A stretch of DNA of 6,758 bases from an uncultured Pseudomonadales bacterium (lineage in GTDB: Bacteria > Pseudomonadota > Gammaproteobacteria > Pseudomonadales > IMCC2047). A model generated the notes under the pieces. That model did not search any database and had not been told where the DNA came from. It saw nothing but the letters and a program-made list of their open reading frames with translations. Where the stretch lies: contig CAMYKE010000131.1 in the NCBI GenBank assembly GCA_947258895.1, positions 1 through 6,758 on the forward strand, read 5' to 3'. Made by a program: the position numbers and the translations under genes. Below are positions 1-6,114 of the stretch, in pieces (the first letter of the stretch is position 1; every line of letters starts with the position of its first letter).

Positions 1-45
1 CTGTTCGATCTGGACGGTACTTTACTGGATTCGGCCCCGGATTTC
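1..45 (+). other. HAD-phosphatase motif I look-alike at the hisS left edge (probable chimeric junction)
   Basis: The first 15 in-frame codons read [15 protein letters not shown]. This is the textbook N-terminal motif I of HAD phosphatases (DxDGTLxDS, nucleophile and acid/base Asp at residues 3 and 5), as in phosphoglycolate phosphatase Gph or the MurNAc-6-phosphate phosphatase MupP. HisRS is not expected to carry this motif here. The part LLDSAPDF, however, fits both families, because E. coli HisRS has LLNDAPAL at the equivalent place. A natural reading is that a HAD gene and hisS share a short DNA stretch around bases 22-45 and that the contig was joined through it. A true fusion is unlikely, since only the first motif of the phosphatase is present. 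Confidence 0.6.
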
Positions 46-654
46 AGTGATTTTATTGATGCCGAGTCGGCCGCGCATTTTGCCGAGTTGAGGACGATCC
101 TCGATGACGCCGGACTCGCTTACCGGGTTAATCCGCGGGTGGTCAGGGGGCTGGATTATTATTCCAAAACCGTATTTGAGTGGGTGACGGATGAGCTCGG
201 GGCTCAGGGGGCCGTGTGCGCGGGCGGTCGCTACGATGGGCTCGTTGAGCAATTAGGCGGCAAGCCGACAGCAGCGGTGGGCTTTGCCATGGGCATTGAA
301 CGGCTGGTATTGATGCTCCAGACGCTGGGTCGCCTCCCGGCTGGCCTCGACCGCATTGCGGACATATATATCGCTGCGCTTGGCGCGGCGGCGCAATCGC
401 GGGCGCTGCTGCTGGCCCGGGTATTGCGGGCTGAGGAACCCGAACTGCGGGTTCAGGTAAATTGTGGTGGTGGAAGTTTCAAGAGCCAGTTAAAACGCGC
501 CGACAAGTGCGGTGCGCGAATCGCACTGATTATTGGTGAGGAAGAAGTGGCGCAGGACCGGGTTACGCTGAAACCCCTGCGCACGAATGATGAACAACAG
601 TCCCTGACCGAGCTTGAAGTAGTAGCCACGTTGCACGCTACCCGGTGGGACTGA
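1..654 (+). CDS. hisS: Histidyl-tRNA synthetase, C-terminal half (5' partial)
   Basis: Class II aminoacyl-tRNA synthetase that charges tRNA-His with histidine in the cytoplasm. The frame is open from base 1 to the TGA at 652-654, giving 217 residues, about half of the usual ~420-430. Numbering from base 1, the histidine-binding signature RGLDYY is at residues 49-54, the second signature CAGGRYDGL at 73-81, and class II motif 3 (GFAMGIERL, with the ATP-binding Arg) at 94-102. From about residue 113 (DIYIAALG) the anticodon-binding domain follows, including the [14 protein letters not shown] stretch. Residues 8-30 align well with E. coli HisRS (LLNDAP...DEESREHF as recalled), but residues 1-7 do not. 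A TTG at 88 is the first start-like codon but is internal, not the real start. The next gene, yfgM, begins 24 nt downstream, as is usual in gammaproteobacteria. Identity is very secure; only the first few codons are doubtful. Confidence 0.96.
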   Translation: MFDLDGTLLDSAPDFSDFIDAESAAHFAELRTILDDAGLAYRVNPRVVRGLDYYSKTVFEWVTDELGAQGAVCAGGRYDGLVEQLGGKPTAAVGFAMGIERLVLMLQTLGRLPAGLDRIADIYIAALGAAAQSRALLLARVLRAEEPELRVQVNCGGGSFKSQLKRADKCGARIALIIGEEEVAQDRVTLKPLRTNDEQQSLTELEVVATLHATRWD

Positions 655-665
655 AAAACGTAACC

Positions 666-670
666 AGGAG
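666..670 (+). promoter_or_regulatory. Shine-Dalgarno fixing the GTG start of yfgM
   Basis: AGGAG lies 8 nt upstream of the GTG at 679, ideal spacing. It supports the GTG start, which yields the N-terminus MEDYRTEEEQIEALKRWW typical of YfgM proteins; no in-frame ATG exists nearby. Confidence 0.8.
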
Positions 671-678
671 TAAATTGA

Positions 679-1350
679 GTGGAAGATTATCGTACCGAGG
701 AAGAGCAAATTGAAGCGCTAAAGCGCTGGTGGAGCGAAAATGGTAAATCCATTGTCATCGGCATTGTGCTGGCAGCCGCGGCGGTGTTCGGATGGCGCGC
801 ATGGCAGGCGCAGCAGCAAGCTGCGGGTGAAGCGGCTTCGGAGTTGTTTTTTAGCCTGGTGGAAGCGAGCAATTTGCGCAACAGCGGCGACGCGACCGCG
901 GCAGCGACGGCCAGCCACTTGAGCAACACGCTGCGCAGTGAACACGGCGATACGGCATACGCCATATATGCCGCATTAATGGCCGCCAAACAGGCCGTTG
1001 ATAGCGACCAGCTGGCGGCCGCGGAGGAGGAACTGCAATGGGCCGTCGCTAAGGCGGAACGCAACAGCTCACTGTGGCTGATTGCGAACCTGCGCCTGGC
1101 GCGGACGATTCTTGCGCAGGGTGGCGAGGACAATGCCCGGCGGGCGCTGGCGTTGCTGGAGGACGTCGAAGCGGCGGGCCATCGGGCGTCTTACGCGGAG
1201 GTGAAAGGTGATATTTACCAGCTGCTGGGACGTGCGGACGATGCCCGCGCGGCCTACCAGGCGGCGCTCGACGCCCTGCGCTCCGGCGGTATCCGGAACC
1301 CGTTCCTGGTGATGAAGCTGGATGATCTGGCAGTCGTTGGAGAGGGCTAA
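679..1350 (+). CDS. yfgM: YfgM family TPR protein, ancillary SecYEG translocon subunit
   Basis: Single-pass inner-membrane protein with a periplasmic tetratricopeptide-like domain. In E. coli YfgM associates with SecYEG and the chaperone PpiD and helps hand exported proteins to periplasmic chaperones. The 223 residues compare with 206 in E. coli. The N-terminal cytoplasmic helix carries the family motif (TEEEQIEALKRWWSENGK, residues 6-23), followed by one membrane segment at about 24-42 (rich in I, V, A; ends WRAW). The remainder is alpha-helical. Residues 174-190 hold the conserved VKGDIYQLLGRADDARAAY region, and the C-terminus keeps NPFLVMKLDDL. The start is GTG with a strong Shine-Dalgarno. 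The stop TAA directly abuts the bamB ATG, indicating one transcript and translational coupling. The position between hisS and bamB is the conserved one. Assignment is firm from N-terminal motif, topology and synteny; function is inferred from the E. coli protein. Confidence 0.93.
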   Translation: MEDYRTEEEQIEALKRWWSENGKSIVIGIVLAAAAVFGWRAWQAQQQAAGEAASELFFSLVEASNLRNSGDATAAATASHLSNTLRSEHGDTAYAIYAALMAAKQAVDSDQLAAAEEELQWAVAKAERNSSLWLIANLRLARTILAQGGEDNARRALALLEDVEAAGHRASYAEVKGDIYQLLGRADDARAAYQAALDALRSGGIRNPFLVMKLDDLAVVGEG

Positions 1351-2511
1351 ATGAGGGCATTACAGCGTGGTGTAATGGTTGCCCTGTGTTGTGCGGTGCT
1401 CGGTGGCTGCGGCTTCCTGAAAAACATCGGCAGCAAGGACGATGGCCCGCAACCCGCTCCCCTGGTTGACTTGAAACCCGAGATCAAGGTCAAGGTGGCC
1501 TGGTCAAAAGGTGTAGGGAAGGGGCCCGGCAAGCTGGCATTGAAGCTGCCGCCGGCGATCGAGGGCAAGCGTTTATACGTCGTTGATAAAAGGGGGTTAC
1601 TGTTGGCGCTGGACCGTGATTCGGGTAAGGAGCAGTGGCGGCGGAAACTGAAACTGCCTGTCAGTACAGGCGTGGGTGCCGGTTTTGGCAGCATCTTTGT
1701 GGGAACTTCCAAGGGTGTGGTGCTGGCCATGAACGAAGCCGATGGTTCCGAACTGTGGCGCGCCAGCGTTTCCAGCGAGATTCTGTCCGTACCCCGCACC
1801 AACGGTGATGTTGTTGTAATCCAGACGGTGGATGAGAAGGTGTATGGCTTCGACGCCGCGAGTGGTGAGCAGCGCTGGTTCTATGAAAGCATCGTGCCGA
1901 CCCTGACAATGCGGGGTACCAGCAGCCCGCTGCTGGCCACGTCGGTCGCGTTTGTGGGCCTCGCAAGTGGCAAAATTATCGCTCTGAATGCCGATACCGG
2001 CCAGCTGCTTTGGGAACGGCGAATTTCGGCCCCCAAGGGCAGTTCCGAGCTGGCGCGGATGACGGATATCGATGGAGATTCTCTGCTGCTGGGGAATGTG
2101 CTGTACGCGACGAGTTTTCACGGCAATATCGTGGCGATTGATGTCAGCACTGCGCGCGTTGTCTGGCAAAAGGAGTTGTCGAGCTATGCCGGTGTGGACG
2201 AGGGGTTCGGGAATGTGTACGCCAGTGATGTGACTGATCATGTCTACGCGTTCAACGCAGCGGATGGACAGAGCACCTGGAAACAGGCAGCGCTCAGTTA
2301 CCGTGGCATCTCCGCGCCGGTGACCTTTGGCAACTTCGTGGTGGTCGCTGATTATCAGGGTTACGTGCATTTTATGGCCCAGTCGGACGGCCGCATGGTG
2401 GCTCGCAAGAAGGTAGACGGCAAGGGTGTTCGTTCCAATATGGTTGCGAAGGGCGATAAGCTCTATATCTATGGCAACAGTGGCAAGCTAGTAGCCGTTA
2501 GCGTGAACTGA
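1351..2511 (+). CDS. bamB: BamB, outer-membrane protein assembly lipoprotein (beta-propeller)
   Basis: Lipoprotein of the BAM complex, which folds and inserts beta-barrel proteins into the outer membrane; BamB binds BamA POTRA domains on the periplasmic face. The 386 residues compare with 392 in E. coli. The signal peptide has Arg2 and Arg6, a hydrophobic core, and the lipobox LGGC at 17-20 with Cys20 acylated. Gly follows at +2, not Asp, consistent with export to the outer membrane. PQQ-like blade repeats of the form hydrophobic-x-A-[LMF]-[DN]-xx-[DST]-G-xxx-W are visible, with the closing Trp at residues 96, 136, 176, 221, 272 and 310. A seventh blade (SDGRMVARKK) has Ala351 in place of Trp, and a last strand (KLVAVSVN) closes the ring. 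GGAGAGGG at 1339-1346 overlaps the end of yfgM and serves as the ribosome binding site. There is no gap between the yfgM stop and this ATG. Confidence 0.96.
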   Translation: MRALQRGVMVALCCAVLGGCGFLKNIGSKDDGPQPAPLVDLKPEIKVKVAWSKGVGKGPGKLALKLPPAIEGKRLYVVDKRGLLLALDRDSGKEQWRRKLKLPVSTGVGAGFGSIFVGTSKGVVLAMNEADGSELWRASVSSEILSVPRTNGDVVVIQTVDEKVYGFDAASGEQRWFYESIVPTLTMRGTSSPLLATSVAFVGLASGKIIALNADTGQLLWERRISAPKGSSELARMTDIDGDSLLLGNVLYATSFHGNIVAIDVSTARVVWQKELSSYAGVDEGFGNVYASDVTDHVYAFNAADGQSTWKQAALSYRGISAPVTFGNFVVVADYQGYVHFMAQSDGRMVARKKVDGKGVRSNMVAKGDKLYIYGNSGKLVAVSVN

Positions 2512-2571
2512 CACGTCGTGGATATTTTGGGAACCCGAGTGGCCGCCGGCGATCAGCAGGAATAGCGTGGT

Positions 2572-3966
2572 ATGAAACCTGTCATTGCTATCGTAGGTCG
2601 TCCCAATGTCGGTAAATCAACACTATTCAATCGACTGACCGGTTCGCGTGACGCGCTGGTTGCGGACTATGCCGGGCTGACGCGCGACCGCATCTATGGT
2701 GAGGGCAGGGTCGGTGAGCGGGACTATATCCTGATCGACACCGGGGGTATCAGCGGTGACGAAACCGGTATCGACTCTGTTATGGCCGGCCAGTCGCTAC
2801 AGGCCATGGCTGAGGCCGATGCGATCCTGTTCCTGGTAGATGCAAGCGCCGGCCTGACTGCCACCGACCAGGCCATCGCGGCACACTTACGCAAGCAGTA
2901 CCAGCGTGTCTGGCTAGTAGTCAATAAAGCAGATGGCGGCGATCCGGACGTCGCCGCGGCGGAATTTCAGGCCCTGGGAATGGCTAACGTGGTCGCGGTT
3001 TCGGCGGTTCATAATCGTGGCGTCGCCAGTCTGGTCAATGCGGTGCTTGACGACTTTCCGGAGCCGCCCGAAAGTCCTGAAGCACATGAACTGGGCGTAA
3101 AAATCGCGATCGTGGGTCGTCCCAACGTCGGTAAATCGACGCTGGTGAATCGGATGCTCGGTGAAGAGCGGGTGGTCGTGTACGATCAGCCCGGCACTAC
3201 CCGCGACAGTGTGTATATTCCATTCACCCGCCGGGAGCGTCGCTATACCCTGATCGATACCGCCGGTGTGCGGCGCCGCAAGAACGTCAGGGAAACGATC
3301 GAAAAGTTCTCCATTATTAAAACCCTGAAGGCGATCGAGGATGCCAACGTGGTGGTGGCGCTGTTCGACGCGCGCGAGGGTATCGTCGACCAGGATTTAC
3401 ATGTGCTGTCCTTCGTGCTCGAAGCCGGGCGTTCGCTGGTCATTGCAATCAACAAATGGGACGGTCTCGATGCCGATACTAAAGAGCGGTTACGATCCGA
3501 TGTGAGTCGACGCCTGGATTTCGTCAGTTTCGCAAAGTTGCACTTTGTCTCCGCGTTGCATGGCACGGGGGTGGGCGATCTGTACCAGTCCATTGATCAG
3601 GCGTACCGTACTGCCACTGCCAAGTGGCCGACGAACCGGCTTACTACTATTCTCGAGCAGGCGGTACAGGAACATGCGCCGCCGCTGGTTCGGGGCCGGC
3701 GCATCAAACTGCGCTATGCTCACCAGGGAGGTTCCAACCCGCCGCGCATCATTATCCATGGCAACCAGACCGACGCAGTGCCGACCAGCTACCAGCGATA
3801 CCTGCAAAACCGCTTTCGGCGGGATCTGAAGATCGTTGGTACGCCGATATTTATCGAGTTTAAGACCGGCTCCAATCCCTTTGCTGGTCGCAAAAACCAG
3901 CTAACCCAGCGCCAAATCGGGAAAAAACGCCGCTTGATGAAGCACGTCAAGAAAGGTCGGGGCTAA
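2572..3966 (+). CDS. der: Der (EngA), double-domain GTPase for 50S ribosome assembly
   Basis: Essential GTPase with two tandem G domains and a C-terminal KH-like domain, acting in late 50S subunit maturation. G domain 1: P-loop GRPNVGKS at 9-16, switch I LTRDR at 36-40, DTGG at 56-59, NKAD at 118-121. G domain 2: P-loop GRPNVGKS at 182-189, PGTTRD after VVVYDQ, DTAG at 229-232, NKWD at 294-297. The KH-like domain follows, with [18 protein letters not shown] and HGNQTDAVP, and the tail is basic ([14 protein letters not shown]). The 464 residues are about 26 fewer than E. coli Der (490), mainly because the acidic linker between the G domains is short (residues ~160-176). AGGA at 2558-2561 gives a ribosome binding site 10 nt before the ATG. 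The 60-nt gap after bamB shows no terminator that I can see, so co-transcription is plausible. Confidence 0.97.
   Translation: MKPVIAIVGRPNVGKSTLFNRLTGSRDALVADYAGLTRDRIYGEGRVGERDYILIDTGGISGDETGIDSVMAGQSLQAMAEADAILFLVDASAGLTATDQAIAAHLRKQYQRVWLVVNKADGGDPDVAAAEFQALGMANVVAVSAVHNRGVASLVNAVLDDFPEPPESPEAHELGVKIAIVGRPNVGKSTLVNRMLGEERVVVYDQPGTTRDSVYIPFTRRERRYTLIDTAGVRRRKNVRETIEKFSIIKTLKAIEDANVVVALFDAREGIVDQDLHVLSFVLEAGRSLVIAINKWDGLDADTKERLRSDVSRRLDFVSFAKLHFVSALHGTGVGDLYQSIDQAYRTATAKWPTNRLTTILEQAVQEHAPPLVRGRRIKLRYAHQGGSNPPRIIIHGNQTDAVPTSYQRYLQNRFRRDLKIVGTPIFIEFKTGSNPFAGRKNQLTQRQIGKKRRLMKHVKKGRG
2596..3140 (+). repeat. Pair of near-identical 26-nt P-loop segments inside der (2596-2621 and 3115-3140)
   Basis: The DNA coding GRPNVGKST is almost the same in both G domains: 26 nt with two third-position differences (T/C at 2610 versus 3129, A/G at 2619 versus 3138), 519 nt (173 codons) apart. 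It reflects the tandem G-domain architecture, and at DNA level it is a direct repeat that could misalign short reads. Confidence 0.85.
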
Positions 3967-3993
3967 TCATGACAAGCGAAATCATGACAAGCG
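3965..3993 (+). repeat. Tandem 14/15-nt duplication at the start of the hydrolase gene
   Basis: AATCATGACAAGCG occurs at 3965-3978 and again, identical, at 3980-3993 (period 15 nt). The first copy includes the last two bases of the der stop codon and the ATG at 3969. The second supplies a further in-frame ATG at 3984. The protein therefore begins MTSEIMTSATT, with two candidate starts. The period of 15 keeps the frame. Confidence 0.9.
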
Positions 3994-4643
3994 CAACCAC
4001 TGCAGGTAAGGGCCAACTGGTTCGCAAAACCTTCCCGGTCGGGCCGCTGCAATGCAATTGCACTATCATTGGTAATCGGCACACCCGGCAAGCCATGGTG
4101 GTCGATCCGGGCGGCGATGCTGCGAAGATAATGGCGCAGGTGCATGAGCTGGGCCTGAACATCAGCCTGATCATCCACACCCATGCCCACCTCGACCACT
4201 TCCTGGCGGCCGGCGAGATCAAGAAAGCAACGGGCGCACCGCTGTGCCTGCATAAGAAGGACCAGCCACTGTGGAATAACCTCGAGACCCAATGCCGCAT
4301 GTTCGGCGTGCCTTACAAGCCCCAGCCCGGCCCTGACCAATGGCTGCTGGATGATGAGGAACTGCCCTGTGAACGCGGTGTGTGCCTGCACACCCCTGGT
4401 CATACCCCCGGCTCCATGAGCTTCTGGTTTGCCGACCACAAGCTGTTGATTGCGGGAGATACCCTGTTCAAGCGCTCCATCGGCCGGACCGACCTGTGGG
4501 GTGGCGATCACACCGCTATAATACGCTCAATCAAGCAGCGCCTGATGGTGCTGGATGAAGGCACTACGGTGGTGACCGGTCATGGCCCCGAGACGACTAT
4601 CGCCGATGAACTGCGGCATAACCCCTTTATTCGCCAGGCCTAG
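3969..4643 (+). CDS. Metallo-beta-lactamase-fold hydrolase, YcbL / glyoxalase II-like
   Basis: Predicted cytoplasmic zinc hydrolase of 224 residues. The fold signature THAHLDH is at 71-77 (His72, His74, Asp76, His77). The other metal ligands are visible as His145 (HTPGHTPGS), Asp164 (AGDTLF) and His205 (TGHGPET). The motifs VDPGGDA near 46-52, SIGRTDLWGGDH and the ending RHNPF match E. coli YcbL (215 residues), a type II glyoxalase-like thioesterase related to GloB but lacking its long C-terminal glutathione-binding domain. The natural substrate is uncertain; S-lactoylglutathione-type thioester hydrolysis is a family inference. There is no signal peptide. The ATG at 3969 lies 2 nt after the der stop, so it is probably co-transcribed with der. 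A weak AAAGG at 3952-3956 precedes it. The alternative start at 3984 has no Shine-Dalgarno, so the first ATG is preferred. Confidence 0.9.
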   Translation: MTSEIMTSATTAGKGQLVRKTFPVGPLQCNCTIIGNRHTRQAMVVDPGGDAAKIMAQVHELGLNISLIIHTHAHLDHFLAAGEIKKATGAPLCLHKKDQPLWNNLETQCRMFGVPYKPQPGPDQWLLDDEELPCERGVCLHTPGHTPGSMSFWFADHKLLIAGDTLFKRSIGRTDLWGGDHTAIIRSIKQRLMVLDEGTTVVTGHGPETTIADELRHNPFIRQA

Positions 4644-4702
4644 TCTGCTGCCATCCGAGTCCCAAATTATCAATTGGACGCAGTGCCAGCAATAATAGGT
4701 GT

Positions 4703-4731
4703 TAGACAGGTCTCGGCGTTGAACGTAAAAT
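4703..4731 (+). promoter_or_regulatory. Putative sigma70 promoter for the glrK-qseG unit
   Basis: TAGACA at 4703-4708 matches the -35 consensus TTGACA in five of six bases. TAAAAT at 4726-4731 matches the -10 consensus TATAAT in five of six. The spacer is exactly 17 nt. Transcription would begin near 4738, leaving a ~43-nt leader before the ATG at 4781. It lies in the only sizeable gap of the window (4644-4780), where a new unit is expected. I see no convincing terminator hairpin in that gap, so readthrough from der and the hydrolase gene is also possible. Confidence 0.55.
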
Positions 4732-4780
4732 GATGGGTCCCGTTCACTAAACCAAAATTTATCTGCGGGCTCCTGCAATC

Positions 4781-5467
4781 ATGCTTTGGCGACCAAAATC
4801 AATATCACAGTTGGTGCTGTTAGGATTGCTGACAGTTATTGCGCCGCTGTGTCTTGCGATTTTTTTTACCGTGCAGACGCTGGATGAATTGGCCATTCGG
4901 AACAGTCAGGTGTCCCATTCCGCGGTATCACTCACCAGGATTAGCCAGGTGTTTCAGTCTGATTTGCTGAACCTCGAGCGGCGGGCGCGCCAGTATCTGA
5001 CCTTGCAGGATGACGCCCTGCTGGAAATGTTTCAGCGCGAACGTGAGCAATCCCTTGGCCACCTGGTTGATATCAAGGCCATTCTAGAACTGACCGGGGC
5101 TCCGGATAGTAGCTTGCGGGACGAGCGCGAGCGCCTGGCCGGGATTATGGAGGCATTGCCGGTTGATCCATCCGGGCTCGACGAGCAGCTCGATGTATTT
5201 ACCGAACTTGGCTCGAGCAGCCAGGAATTCCAGCGCTTGAGCCAGGCCTATGTGGATTCGCAATTGGCACAGCATCGCGCCCACACCGACGAGTTACAGG
5301 ACTGGCTGGTGGTGATGGTTTCGCTACTGGGAGCGATGACGGCGGCTTTTTCGTTTGCCCTCATCTACTGGGTCAACAAACCCATCCGGCAGATCGAGGA
5401 GGAGATTCATAACCTGGGCGCGAGGCCGAAAAACAGCAGTTTATGCGCCACATGTCCCACGAGCTGA
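4781..5467 (+). CDS. glrK: GlrK N-terminal piece: membrane sensor region
   Basis: 228 codons as written, of which about 213 are authentic. The N-terminus MLWRPKSISQLVLLGLL resembles E. coli GlrK, and the first membrane helix spans about residues 9-31. A periplasmic helical sensor domain occupies roughly 32-172. The motif LERRARQYLTLQDDALL matches the family's MERSYRQYCVLDDPTL region. The second membrane helix is at about 176-197 (WLVVMVSLLGAM...IYW), followed by the first HAMP helix (NKPIRQIEEEIHNLG, 199-213). The last ~15 residues (ARPKNSSLCATCPTS) are out-of-frame readthrough without family resemblance. There is no recognisable Shine-Dalgarno before the ATG at 4781. The upstream frame is open back to a stop at 4748 but contains no ATG, GTG or TTG, so this start is kept. 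Confidence 0.8.
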   Translation: MLWRPKSISQLVLLGLLTVIAPLCLAIFFTVQTLDELAIRNSQVSHSAVSLTRISQVFQSDLLNLERRARQYLTLQDDALLEMFQREREQSLGHLVDIKAILELTGAPDSSLRDERERLAGIMEALPVDPSGLDEQLDVFTELGSSSQEFQRLSQAYVDSQLAQHRAHTDELQDWLVVMVSLLGAMTAAFSFALIYWVNKPIRQIEEEIHNLGARPKNSSLCATCPTS

Positions 5468-6114
5468 AGACGCCGCTGGCCAGTTTGCGTGAGGGCGCCG
5501 ATTTAATGGCGGAGGGTCTGGTAGGTGATCTAGAGGTCAGGCAACGCGAAATCGTTGATATAATCCAGCAAAACAGCAGAGAGTTGCAGCGCCTGATTGA
5601 GAATTTGCTGGATTATAATCAGGTACTGGCGAGTAATGAGCTGAGTGCCGAAATGGTTGACCTGGATGGCCTGTGGAAGGAGCTGTTGCAGAGCTATCAG
5701 TTCAGGATTCGCAAGAAAGACCTGGATGTGCGGGTATATGGATCGGTCAAGGAATGGTGTGTCGATGCCGCCAAGCTGAGAACGGTGCTGGATAATCTAT
5801 TGTCGAATGCGGTTAATTATTCTCCGGAGAACGGCACTATCGAAATTAGCTGGCAGATTTCCATCGGAGTGTTGGTGGTCGACGTGGCCAATTCAGGCCA
5901 GCCGATACCCCGTGCGGACCAACTCAGGATATTCCAGCCGTTTTTTCAGGGCAGCACCGAGCGCTCGGGGCCGATAAAAGGGTCCGGCATCGGTCTGAGC
6001 GTCGCGCGCGAGTGCGCTCAGGCCCAGGGCGGCACCCTAGACCTGGTGGTGAACCCGAAGTATCCGGTGTGTTTCCGGTTGCAGTGCCCGGACCTCAAGC
6101 AGGTGGCGGCTTGA
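5443..6114 (+). CDS. glrK: GlrK C-terminal piece: HisKA and HATPase domains
   Basis: 223 codons from the ATG at 5443; authentic sequence extends upstream to about 5419, and the frame is closed by TAA at 5410-5412. The H-box MSHELKTPLAS places the phospho-accepting His at residue 6 (bases 5458-5460). The dimerisation helices contain SRELQRLIENLLDYNQ, as in GlrK. The ATP-binding domain shows the N-box LDNLLSNAVNY (116-126), a G1-like NSGQPI (150-155), the F-box FQPFFQGS (ending at 171) and the G2 box GSGIGLS (180-186). All catalytic motifs appear intact. No ribosome binding site precedes 5443, and a protein starting there would lack membrane anchor, sensor and HAMP. Independent expression by re-initiation across the 25-nt overlap with the upstream piece is possible but unlikely to be useful. 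The TGA overlaps the TTG start of the lipoprotein gene. Confidence 0.85.
   Translation: MRHMSHELKTPLASLREGADLMAEGLVGDLEVRQREIVDIIQQNSRELQRLIENLLDYNQVLASNELSAEMVDLDGLWKELLQSYQFRIRKKDLDVRVYGSVKEWCVDAAKLRTVLDNLLSNAVNYSPENGTIEISWQISIGVLVVDVANSGQPIPRADQLRIFQPFFQGSTERSGPIKGSGIGLSVARECAQAQGGTLDLVVNPKYPVCFRLQCPDLKQVAA

Larger units (their letters stand above)
4781..6114 (+). pseudogene. glrK: GlrK (QseE)-type sensor histidine kinase, interrupted by a HAMP-region deletion and frameshift
   Basis: Two overlapping frames together encode one kinase of the GlrK family, the sensor of the GlrK-GlrR two-component system for envelope stress. The first frame runs in register to NLG (codons 5411-5419). The homologous sequence resumes in another register at 5419/5422 as REAEKQQF-MRHMSHELK. 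In E. coli GlrK about 33 residues separate the equivalent points (RLG and LESQRHQF), covering most of HAMP. The register change requires missing DNA of length 3n+1, so one deletion of about 100 nt explains both the gap and the frameshift. Restoring it gives ~477 residues, close to E. coli GlrK (475). As written, the frame hits TGA at 5465-5467 and the gene would be non-functional. The rest of the kinase looks undecayed, so either the lesion is very recent or it is an assembly error. Confidence 0.85.

Noticed and set aside
687..1133. Minus-strand open frame (148 codons) antisense to yfgM
   Set aside because: The Ser/Ala/Cys-rich composition is what antisense reading of an Ala/Glu-rich helical gene gives; no family resemblance.
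1597..2370. Long open frame (257 codons) on the minus strand
   Set aside because: It lies wholly antisense to bamB, has no recognisable motifs or ribosome binding site, and bamB is unmistakable.
2380..2430. Seventh BamB blade lacks the closing Trp (Ala351)
   Set aside because: Degenerate late blades are common in PQQ-type propellers; total length and ring closure look normal.
2665..2691. Der switch region reads DYAGLTRDR instead of the common PG(V/L)TRDR
   Set aside because: As I recall it, Pseudomonas Der has the same YAGLTRDR, so it is normal variation.
4662..4677. Near-palindrome CCAAATTATCAATTGG as an operator
   Set aside because: The arms are imperfect (CCAAATT versus CCAATT), it lies about 25 nt upstream of the -35 box, and AT-rich palindromes of this size arise by chance.
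4674..4698. Possible sigma54 promoter (TGGCAC on the minus strand at 4683-4688), of interest because glrK/glmY genes can be sigma54-controlled
   Set aside because: The -12 element (TTGC) is absent at the required distance, and the box points away from glrK.
4644..4702. Rho-independent terminator after the hydrolase gene
   Set aside because: I found no stable GC-rich hairpin followed by a T-run; only short scattered complementarities.
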